Below, piece after piece: positions 1 to 6,545 of a stretch of DNA of 22,110 nucleotides. This stretch comes from UBA1195 sp045598025 (GTDB lineage: Bacteria; Bacteroidota; Bacteroidia; Bacteroidales; WCHB1-69). The position numbers were made by a program, and so were the translations under genes. The notes beneath the pieces are model-generated. The model made no database searches. It saw nothing but the letters and a program-made list of their open reading frames with translations, and was not told the DNA's origin. The DNA is taken from assembly GCA_045598025.1 (NCBI GenBank), contig JAZLLH010000045.1, positions 1 through 22,110 on the forward strand, read 5' to 3'. Every line of letters starts with the position of its first letter. The first letter of the stretch is position 1.

Positions 1-185
1 GCACGATTTTGCCCATTTTGCTCATCCTCAACAATATATCTACCAATTTCGTAATAGGTATAGACCATAGCGGAATTGACAGACGAAACAATGTGCTGCC
101 GTGCCTCTTGAATCAATCCTTCAATTTTGATGGCAAGGTCATTGATGCTTCCGCTTTCAACCACAAGTGTGTTCTTTTCTTCCAT
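1..185 (-). CDS. YhcG/DUF1016-type protein, N-terminal fragment (runs off window)
   Basis: An open frame on the minus strand begins with ATG at 185-183 and stays open to base 1, so only about 61 N-terminal residues are visible. It starts MEEKNTLVVESGS and then reads INDLAIKIEGLIQEARQHIV, followed by VNSAMVYTYYEIGRYIVEDE and QNGQNR. An arrangement of 'L..LI..AR......VN......Y..IG..I...QNG..R' is the signature of the DUF1016 N-terminal domain found in YhcG-like proteins, whose C-terminal half is normally a PDDEXK-type nuclease domain. That half is outside the window. These proteins are common in accessory and defence-associated regions of Bacteroidota, but the cellular role is not settled. No Shine-Dalgarno sequence precedes the ATG, as is usual in this phylum. 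The neighbour on the right is a decayed accessory gene, which fits a variable locus. The family call is by recognition of the N-terminal pattern only. Confidence 0.75.
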   Translation of the reverse strand, partial: MEEKNTLVVESGSINDLAIKIEGLIQEARQHIVSSVNSAMVYTYYEIGRYIVEDEQNGQNR

Positions 186-380
186 TAGTCTGTAAACGCT
201 ATGATTAATAACATGTTAGTTTAATTGTTTTTCTATATTTTCCCTATTTTGTGAATATAATAATTTGAGAGTCAAGGATAGCTGCAAATGCTATCTAATA
301 TATTATGTTGTATGTTATTTTTAGTCTGTTTCTTCTTTTTTTTTGTTAATGTTTAAATCACAGATTTTCATCTTTCCTGT

Positions 381-655
381 TCAGGGATTTTGCAGCATCC
401 AATCTGTCACATTCAATTCATTGATTGCCAATTGTTTTTGGTATTCTGGAATGCCGCCGGAATGAATAAAATTCGCCAAAATCTCATTTTTTGACAAGTT
501 TGGCGATTTTTTAATTATGAAATCATAAATCAACATCAATGTGGACTTCCGCAGCGACGTACCCCGGTAATTACCTTTATGATGTTCTGATCTTTCAGGC
601 TGCGTAGTTGCTGCATATAAAGTTCGCGCTTGATGAGATGCTGCGTTTGTAGCAT
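381..655 (-). pseudogene. Decayed AAA_14/DUF4143-type ATPase, frameshifted in Walker A
   Basis: From ATG at 655-653 the minus strand reads MLQTQHLIKRELYMQQLRSL and then KDQNIIKVITGVRRCG, the typical opening of the AAA_14/DUF4143 ATPases, in which GVRRCGKST is the Walker A loop. Here the codons run TGC GGA AGT CCA and soon stop. One extra A would restore GGA AAG TCC, that is G-K-S-T-L-M. The restored reading continues in the next frame as STLMLIYDFIIKKSPNLSKN to a stop at 381. These proteins usually exceed 350 residues, whereas this remnant has only about 90 codons. The SGGIPEYQK stretch so close to the P-loop suggests an internal deletion as well. The frame that is open from 731 to 381 joins unrelated upstream codons to the second half and is not a gene in its own right. 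A sequencing error could explain the single base but not the missing bulk of the protein. Confidence 0.72.
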
Positions 656-694
656 AATAGTCGTTTTTATATAAGGGGCAATTGACTATAAAAT

Positions 695-729
695 AAAAAA
701 GGGGCAATAGGCAAGACACCCATTGCCCC
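695..729 (-). terminator. Rho-independent terminator of the PFOR gene
   Basis: GGGGCAAT at 701-708 pairs perfectly with ATTGCCCC at 722-729 around a 13-base loop. Read on the minus strand, the hairpin lies about 25 bases past the PFOR stop codon and is followed directly by a run of six T (complement of 695-700). Confidence 0.8.
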
Positions 730-753
730 ATAAATATTGGGAAATTGAACGAA

Positions 754-3700
754 TTATTTTTCTTCGCTCAGTTTCTTGTAACCTTCGTAACGCAGTTTGG
801 CAAACTGTTCGGTCTTGGCGAACAATTCCTTGGCTTCTTCCGGGAAGGTCTTCACCAGGGAGTTGTAACGGACTTCGCCCATGATGAAGTTCTGGAATTT
901 GCTCCAATCCGGTTCTTTGCTGTCCAGGTGGAAACCGTTCTGTCCGGCTTCTTCCTCGTCCGGGTTGAAGTGCCACAGGTGCCAGTATCCGCAATCAACG
1001 GCAAGCTTTTCTTCGAGCTGGGAGTGTCCCATACCGATTTTGATGCCGTGGTTGATACAAGGAGCGTAGCAAATGATCAGGGAAGGTCCGTGATAAGCTT
1101 CGGCTTCCTTGATGACTTTGAAATACTGAGCCTGGCTTGCACCCATGGCAACCTGTGCCACGTATACGTATCCGTAGCTCTTGGCGATCATGCCGAGGTC
1201 TTTCTTGCGGACTTTCTTACCGGAAGCGGCAAATTTGGCAACGGCACCAGCCGGAGTAGCCTTGGAGGACTGTCCACCGGTGTTGGAATAAACTTCGGTG
1301 TCAAGTACCAGTACGTTGACATCTTCTCCGGATGCCAGGACGTGGTCCAGACCTCCGAAACCGATATCGTATGCCCAACCGTCACCACCGAAGATCCACT
1401 GGGACTTCTTGACCAGATGGTCTTTCTGTGCTACGATCTGTTTGCAGTAATCGCAATCGCATTTGCTGGCCAGTTCAATGATCTGAGGAGCCAGAGCTGC
1501 GGTGGTGTTGCCGCATTCGCGGGCGTCAATCCACTGCTGGAACAGGGCTTTCAGTTCAGCGCTGCAGCAATTGCAGTTTTCAATGGCTTCGCGCATTACA
1601 CGTTCCACGCGGTCGCGCATTTTGCGGGTAGCGGTAGCCATACCCAAACCGAATTCGGCATTGTCTTCGAACAGGCTGTTGGCCCATGCCACACCCTTGC
1701 CGCTGCGGCAGTTTTTGCAGTACGGAGTAGCAGGAGCGGAACCGCCGTAGATGGAGGAACATCCGGTAGCGTTGGCGACAATCATGCGTTCGCCGAACAA
1801 TTGAGTGATACATTTAATGTAAGGAGTTTCACCGCAACCGGCGCAGGCTCCGGAGAATTCGAACAAAGGCTGTGCAAACTGGCTGTTCTTCACATTGGCG
1901 AACTTGTCAAGCAGGTTGTCTTTGTAGGAAACTTTCTTCTGGCCATAAGTCCAGTTTTCGGCTTCGTGCAGCTGGCTTTCGAGCGGTTTCATCACTAAGG
2001 CTTTTTCCTTGGCGGGGCAGACATCGGCGCAGTTGCCGCAACCGGTGCAGTCCAAAGCGGAGACCTGCATGCGGAAATGCATACCGGCCAGTTCCTTCGG
2101 AGCCTTGATGTCGATGGCTTTCATGGAAGCCGGAGCGTTCTTCATTTCTTCGTCGGTCATGACGACAGGACGGATAGCAGCGTGCGGGCAGATCAGGGAG
2201 CACTGGTTGCATTGGATGCAGTTTGCAGGATTCCATTCAGGAACCACAGTGGCTACACCGCGTTTTTCGTAAGCAGTGGTACCTGCAGGGAACGTACCGT
2301 CAACGATTTCTTTGAAAGCGCTGACAGGAAGGTCGTTACCGCACTGTGCAACCATCGGACGCATCACCTTGTTGATGAAGTCCGGGTCTTCGGGATTGCT
2401 TTGGAAGACGAAATCGGTGGTGCAGTTCAGTTTGGCCCATTCGGCAGGAATTTCGACTTTGGTGATTTCACCACCACGGTCAACGGCAGCGTAGTTCATG
2501 TTGACGATGTCTTCACCTTTCTTTCCGTAGCTCTTGACGATGAATTTCTTCATCTGTTCAACGGCCAGGTCGTAAGGAATAACGCCGGAAATTTTGAAGA
2601 AAGCGGATTGCAGAATGGTATTGGTACGGTTGCCCAAACCGATTTCACTGGCAATCTTGGTGGCATCGATGATGTACATGTTGATTTTGTGCAGTGCGAG
2701 ATATTTCTTTACAAAATCGGGCAGGTTCTTTTTGGTTTCTTCCACATTCCAAGGAGAGTTGTACAGGAAGGTACCGTTGTCTTTCAAACCGCGCAGGCAG
2801 TCGTACTTGCTGAGGTAGGAAGGAACGTGGACGGCCACGAAGTCGGGAGTTCCGACCAGGTAGGGAGCCAGAATGGGTTCGTCACCGAAACGCAGGTGAG
2901 AGCAGGTGTAACCGCCGGATTTCTTGGAATCGTAGTCAAAGTAGGCCTGACTGTATTTATTGGTGTTGTCACCGATAATCTTGATGGAATTCTTGTTGGC
3001 ACCCACCGTACCGTCAGCACCGAGGCCGTAGAACTTGGCTTCGAAAGTGCCTTTCGGCAGAATGGAGATTTCCTGACCGACTTTGAGGGATTTGTGCGTA
3101 ACATCGTCGTTGATACCGATGGTGAACTGGTTCATCGGTTTGGCAGAGGTCAGGTTTTCGTAGACGGCAAGAATCTGGGCAGGAGTGGTGTCTTTGGAAG
3201 AAAGACCGTAACGTCCGCCGATGATCATGGGTTTGTTGGCTGCGGGGATGTCCTTGCAGTTGGCGAAGGCTTCCACTACGTCAAGGTAGAGAGGATCGCC
3301 GTTTGCACCCGGTTCCTTCGTTCTGTCAAGCACGCAGATGCGTTTGACGGTTTCCGGTATGACAGCACCGAAATATTTGACGGAGAACGGACGGTACAAA
3401 TGTACGCTGACCAGACCGTATTTCTTTCCGTTGGCATTTTCTCTGTCAATGACCGTCTTTACAACGTCGGTGATGGAGCCGATGGCCACGATGATGTCCG
3501 TAGCGTCTTTGGCACCGTAATAGGAGAAGGGAGCGTATTCACGGCCGGTGATTTTGCTCATTCCCTTCATATATTTGGCTACGATGTCGGGAAGTGCATC
3601 GTAATACTGGTTCTGCAGTTCGCGGGTCTGGAAGTAGATGTCCGGATTCTGGGCAGTACCGCGGGTTACAGGATGTTCAGGGTTCAAGGCACGGTCACGG

Positions 3701-4314
3701 TAGGCTTTCAAAGCATCCCAGTTGACCAGTTTGGCCACTTCGTCCTGGTCGGTAGCTTCCACTTTCTGGATTTCGTGGGAAGTACGGAAACCGTCGAAGA
3801 AGTGTACAAAAGGCACGCGGCCTTCAATGGCAGCCAAATGGGCGACAGGAGCCAGGTCCATGATTTCCTGTACGGAACCGGTGGCCAGCATGGCGAAACC
3901 GGTCTGGCGGGCGCTCATCACGTCGGCGTGGTCACCGAAAATGGACAGCGCCTGAGCGGCCAATGCGCGGGCGGATACGTGGAACACACCGGGAAGAAGT
4001 TCACCGGCAATTTTGTACATGTTCGGGATCATCAGCAAAAGACCCTGGGAAGCCGTATAAGTGGTGGTAAGAGCTCCGGCCTGCAGGGAACCATGTACGG
4101 CACCGGCTGCACCGGCTTCGGACTGCATTTCAACCACTCTGACGTTTTCACCAAAAATGTTTTTTCTGCCGCCGGCACTCCATTCGTCGATGTATTCGGC
4201 CATCGGGGAAGACGGAGTGATAGGGTAAATAGCGGCGACTTCACTGAACATGTATGCTACATGGGCTGCTGCGCAGTTGCCATCGCATGTCATAAATTTT
4301 TTTTCTTGTGCCAT
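754..4314 (-). CDS. nifJ: Pyruvate:ferredoxin (flavodoxin) oxidoreductase
   Basis: This 1186-residue, single-chain 2-oxoacid oxidoreductase converts pyruvate and CoA to acetyl-CoA and CO2 and passes electrons to ferredoxin or flavodoxin in the cytoplasm. It is the central pyruvate-oxidising step of anaerobes. The length is typical of homodimeric enzymes of this family. Visible parts, in order: the N-terminal pyrimidine-binding region with YPITPSSPMAE (about residues 30-40); two ferredoxin-like 4Fe-4S motifs, CxxCxxCxxxCP at 699-710 and again at 756-767; CAGCGE at 824-829 with C852 and C1085, likely ligands of the cluster next to TPP; and the TPP-binding GDGWAYDIG from residue 977, followed by NTGGQSS. 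An odd feature is a cysteine-rich stretch at 914-957 between the CAGC and GDG motifs (see findings). The ATG at 4314 follows an A/T-rich leader, and a promoter box lies about 100 bases upstream. A hairpin terminator follows, so the gene looks monocistronic. Confidence 0.97.
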   Translation of the reverse strand: MAQEKKFMTCDGNCAAAHVAYMFSEVAAIYPITPSSPMAEYIDEWSAGGRKNIFGENVRVVEMQSEAGAAGAVHGSLQAGALTTTYTASQGLLLMIPNMYKIAGELLPGVFHVSARALAAQALSIFGDHADVMSARQTGFAMLATGSVQEIMDLAPVAHLAAIEGRVPFVHFFDGFRTSHEIQKVEATDQDEVAKLVNWDALKAYRDRALNPEHPVTRGTAQNPDIYFQTRELQNQYYDALPDIVAKYMKGMSKITGREYAPFSYYGAKDATDIIVAIGSITDVVKTVIDRENANGKKYGLVSVHLYRPFSVKYFGAVIPETVKRICVLDRTKEPGANGDPLYLDVVEAFANCKDIPAANKPMIIGGRYGLSSKDTTPAQILAVYENLTSAKPMNQFTIGINDDVTHKSLKVGQEISILPKGTFEAKFYGLGADGTVGANKNSIKIIGDNTNKYSQAYFDYDSKKSGGYTCSHLRFGDEPILAPYLVGTPDFVAVHVPSYLSKYDCLRGLKDNGTFLYNSPWNVEETKKNLPDFVKKYLALHKINMYIIDATKIASEIGLGNRTNTILQSAFFKISGVIPYDLAVEQMKKFIVKSYGKKGEDIVNMNYAAVDRGGEITKVEIPAEWAKLNCTTDFVFQSNPEDPDFINKVMRPMVAQCGNDLPVSAFKEIVDGTFPAGTTAYEKRGVATVVPEWNPANCIQCNQCSLICPHAAIRPVVMTDEEMKNAPASMKAIDIKAPKELAGMHFRMQVSALDCTGCGNCADVCPAKEKALVMKPLESQLHEAENWTYGQKKVSYKDNLLDKFANVKNSQFAQPLFEFSGACAGCGETPYIKCITQLFGERMIVANATGCSSIYGGSAPATPYCKNCRSGKGVAWANSLFEDNAEFGLGMATATRKMRDRVERVMREAIENCNCCSAELKALFQQWIDARECGNTTAALAPQIIELASKCDCDYCKQIVAQKDHLVKKSQWIFGGDGWAYDIGFGGLDHVLASGEDVNVLVLDTEVYSNTGGQSSKATPAGAVAKFAASGKKVRKKDLGMIAKSYGYVYVAQVAMGASQAQYFKVIKEAEAYHGPSLIICYAPCINHGIKIGMGHSQLEEKLAVDCGYWHLWHFNPDEEEAGQNGFHLDSKEPDWSKFQNFIMGEVRYNSLVKTFPEEAKELFAKTEQFAKLRYEGYKKLSEEK

Positions 4315-4412
4315 AATTATTTTATGCTTTAATAAATTGTGATTATTAATATATTCTCAATCAATAAATTCTATACCAGGTAAGAAGAAAAATTCCTACC
4401 CGCATGAACCCA

Positions 4413-4420
4413 CAAAGATA
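4413..4420 (-). promoter_or_regulatory. Bacteroidota -7 promoter box for the PFOR gene
   Basis: The minus strand reads TATCTTTG, matching TAnnTTTG, the -7 consensus of the Bacteroidota primary sigma factor. It would give a leader of roughly 90-100 bases. I see no clear TTTG at the expected -33 position. The rest of the 4315-4577 interval holds no further gene or clear hairpin. Confidence 0.5.
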
Positions 4421-4577
4421 CAACTTTTATGAATATGCCGGACGGTATTTGCGGAAAATAATTTGGTCCGTTTGGGAGTCCTATGGGTTTATGCGATGCT
4501 GTCCACAAACAGTTGTCCTTGCATTTTGAAGTGGCTGTATAATATTGGAAAAATAAGGTTGTAAACTGTGACTTTGT

Positions 4578-5138
4578 TTATTGTTTCCTCACTCTTTTTA
4601 CCGTATGTTTGATTTTTCCTATGATGAAGTTCAGTTCTAGCGAAGATTCGGATGCAGATGTCTCAAGGTCGGGCATAACTATGTCGGTCAATACTTCTCC
4701 GAAATGCTGCATTTTTGTGGTTTTCTGCTCTTTATTTTCATCTTTGTGCAGTGCTACCAGCTCACGTTTCAATTCGCGCACTTTGGCAAAAGTTTCTATG
4801 ATGGCGAAGGTTACTTCTGTAGCCCGTTCGCTTTTCAATATCGTTGCCAGCATGTAAAGCCCTTTTTCCGTAAAGACTTTTGTCGTATTACGGTTTTTGG
4901 CAGATACATTTGTGGTCGAATTTTTCGACCGCAAATCACGTAACTCGCTCTTTGTAAGTTCAAACATATATGTCGAAGGAAACTTGTCGGGGTTGTTCTT
5001 CACCGCTTCGTTGATGCGTCTGGTTTCAACTCCGTACAATAACGCCACATCGGCATCGGCTATTACTGCATGTTTTCGGATGGTGACGATTTTGCCGGAA
5101 ACTTCCGGAAGTAATAGGTTCAGGTTGGTGTTTTCCAT
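4578..5138 (-). CDS. ORF6N-domain DNA-binding protein
   Basis: This 186-residue protein carries an ORF6N domain at about residues 10-95. The visible pattern is VIADADVALLYGVETRRINE, then NPDKFPSTYMFELTKSE, and a C-terminal FTEKGLYMLATILKSERATE block, which follows the family order of D-ALYGVET...N..KFP..F.F.LT...FTE.G..ML...L.S..A. ORF6N domains are associated with phage and plasmid DNA-binding proteins and are frequent as lone genes in Bacteroidota chromosomes. The remainder (about 112-145) is charged and helical (RELKRELVALHKDENKEQK), probably a coiled coil for self-association, and the tail is basic (KHTVKRVRKQ). No partner antirepressor or phage gene is visible nearby. The ATG lies 14 bases past the aminotransferase terminator hairpin and is preceded by an A-rich leader. 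I see no promoter of its own, so expression may depend on read-through. The target and function are unknown. Confidence 0.88.
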   Translation of the reverse strand: MENTNLNLLLPEVSGKIVTIRKHAVIADADVALLYGVETRRINEAVKNNPDKFPSTYMFELTKSELRDLRSKNSTTNVSAKNRNTTKVFTEKGLYMLATILKSERATEVTFAIIETFAKVRELKRELVALHKDENKEQKTTKMQHFGEVLTDIVMPDLETSASESSLELNFIIGKIKHTVKRVRKQ

Positions 5139-5152
5139 TTTTTCGTTTTTTT

Positions 5153-5182
5153 AAAACGGCTGCCGGAAACGGCACCCGTTTT
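5153..5182 (-). terminator. Hairpin terminator after the aminotransferase gene
   Basis: AAAACGG at 5153-5159 pairs with CCGTTTT at 5176-5182, and TGCCG at 5161-5165 pairs with CGGCA at 5170-5174, with one C-C mismatch between the two helices and a 4-base loop at 5166-5169. On the minus strand the second arm ends in UUUU, about 25 bases past the aminotransferase stop. It may act as an attenuator for the ORF6N gene that starts at 5138. Confidence 0.7.
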
Positions 5183-5205
5183 TGGTTCAAGGGGTAGGGG
5201 ATGGT

Positions 5206-6408
5206 TTATTTCAGTTTTGCCAAAGCTTCCTTGATGCGGCGGCAGGCTTCCATAAGCACTTCCTTAGAGGTGGCATAGGAAAGGCGGATGCAGTTGTCAT
5301 CACCGAAAGCGGATCCCATGACGGTAGCCACATTGGCCTCATGCAGCAGATACATGCAGAGGTCGGTGCTGTTCTGAATGTGGTATTCGTTGTAGGATTT
5401 GCCGAAATAGGAACTTACTTCAGGGAAGAAGTAGAACGCGCCCTGCGGCAGACGGACCTTCAAACCCGGGATTTCGCACAATAATTTATATACCAGGTCG
5501 CGGCGTTCCTTGAACTGTTCGCGCATGTATTGAATGTCCTTGTCTGTAGCCGGATCCAGTTCCATGGCGCGGACGGAAGCCTTCTGTGCAATGGAGCAGG
5601 TGGCGGAGGTTACCTGGCCCTGCAGTTTGTTGCAGGCCTTGGCGATGAAGGTCGGAGCAGCGATGAAACCGATTCTCCAGCCGGTCATGGCATAACCCTT
5701 GGCTACACCGTTGATGACGATGACTTTTTCCTTTACATTGGCGAACTGGGCCAGACTTTCGTGCTTTCCGACGAAATTGATGTGCTCGTAGATTTCATCG
5801 GCCATGACGTATACGTTTTCGTGCCTGGCCACCACGTCGGCGATTTTTTTCAGTTCATCCTTGGTGTAGAGCATGCCTGTCGGATTGGAAGGACTGCTGA
5901 ACATGATGAGTTTGGTTTTTGGGGTGATGGCTTTTTCCAACTGTTCGGCGGTGACTTTGAAATCGTTTTCGATTTCCGTCTTGACGAAAATGCATTTACC
6001 GCCGGCCACTTTCACGATTTCACGATAGGAAACCCAGTAGGGAGTCGGAATGATGACTTCGTCACCTGGATTGACCATGCACTGAACCAGTTGGTAGATG
6101 GATTGTTTGGCACCGGTGGAAACCACAATCTGGTCCGGAGTGAAATCCAGGTTGTTGTCTCTTTTGAATTTTTTACAGACGGCTTCCTTCAAATCGGCAT
6201 AGCCCGGTACGGGAGGATAGTGGCTGAAATTGTCGTCAATGGCTTTCTTGCCGGCTTCCTTGATGCTTTCCGGCGTGTTGAAGTCCGGTTCGCCTATGCT
6301 CAGGCTGATGACATCTTTTCCTTGGGCTTTCAAGTCCCTTGCGGTTTGGGTCATGGCCAGCGTCTCGGAGGCGGCCATCTGTAATATTCTGTCTGATAAT
6401 ACTTCCAT
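5206..6408 (-). CDS. Pyridoxal-phosphate aminotransferase, class I (aspartate aminotransferase-like)
   Basis: This 400-residue fold-type I aminotransferase is probably a subgroup Ib aspartate aminotransferase that swaps amino groups between aspartate and 2-oxoglutarate in the cytoplasm. Visible residues: SIGEPDFNTP near the N-terminus; STGAKQS at 98-104, which binds the cofactor phosphate; SNPTG with N175; ADEIYE with D204 and Y207; the Schiff-base lysine K237 in GVAKGYAMTGWRIG with R245; and R375 in CIRLSY, which would bind the substrate alpha-carboxylate. I chose the start at 6408 (MEVLSDRIL), because homologues begin there and because the upstream in-frame ATG at 6459 lies inside the promoter and inverted repeat, which would give 17 extra residues of no family character. 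The gene stands alone between a promoter box (6448-6456) and a hairpin (5153-5182). Exact amino-donor specificity cannot be read from the sequence. Confidence 0.93.
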   Translation of the reverse strand: MEVLSDRILQMAASETLAMTQTARDLKAQGKDVISLSIGEPDFNTPESIKEAGKKAIDDNFSHYPPVPGYADLKEAVCKKFKRDNNLDFTPDQIVVSTGAKQSIYQLVQCMVNPGDEVIIPTPYWVSYREIVKVAGGKCIFVKTEIENDFKVTAEQLEKAITPKTKLIMFSSPSNPTGMLYTKDELKKIADVVARHENVYVMADEIYEHINFVGKHESLAQFANVKEKVIVINGVAKGYAMTGWRIGFIAAPTFIAKACNKLQGQVTSATCSIAQKASVRAMELDPATDKDIQYMREQFKERRDLVYKLLCEIPGLKVRLPQGAFYFFPEVSSYFGKSYNEYHIQNSTDLCMYLLHEANVATVMGSAFGDDNCIRLSYATSKEVLMEACRRIKEALAKLK

Positions 6409-6445
6409 ATATTTTTGAATTTTAAGTGTTTTTCTGTGTATGAAA

Positions 6446-6480
6446 ACGCAAAGATACATATTTAGGCGATACCTTTGCGT
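6446..6480. promoter_or_regulatory. Inverted repeat carrying the aminotransferase promoter
   Basis: ACGCAAAGATA at 6446-6456 and TACCTTTGCGT at 6470-6480 form an 11-bp inverted repeat with one non-Watson-Crick position around a 13-base loop. Read on the minus strand, the left arm gives TATCTTTGC, a perfect Bacteroidota -7 box for the aminotransferase, with the ATG about 40 bases downstream. The right arm on the plus strand gives TACCTTTGC, also a -7 match pointing the other way. The hairpin may also end transcripts of the subtilisin gene, whose stop is at 6546. Confidence 0.55.
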
Positions 6481-6545
6481 ATTTTAAAAGTAAAAATTTT
6501 GAGTTTATCCAAGGCCCTGATACGGATGCAAAAACCGGAAAACCC

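Noticed and set aside
675..708. Direct repeat GGGGCAAT at 675-682 and 701-708.
   Set aside because: The second copy is explained as an arm of the PFOR terminator. An 8-base repeat alone in AT-rich sequence is not enough to claim a functional element or deletion scar.
381..731. An intact 116-residue protein on the minus strand.
   Set aside because: Only its second half is family-like. The first half is the wrong frame of the ATPase gene plus upstream terminator sequence, and the correct N-terminus lies in another frame starting at 655.
2077..4332. A 751-codon plus-strand open frame antisense to the PFOR gene, and a 417-codon one at 745-1998.
   Set aside because: They mirror the codon pattern of the PFOR gene and their translations show no domain or family motif, while the minus-strand product is unmistakable. 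Similar shadows antisense to gcvT (15197-16354) and mrdA were dropped for the same reason.
6409..6459. A longer N-terminus (17 residues) for the aminotransferase from an ATG at 6459.
   Set aside because: It would start inside the inverted repeat and overlap the -7 promoter box, and the added residues do not fit the family.
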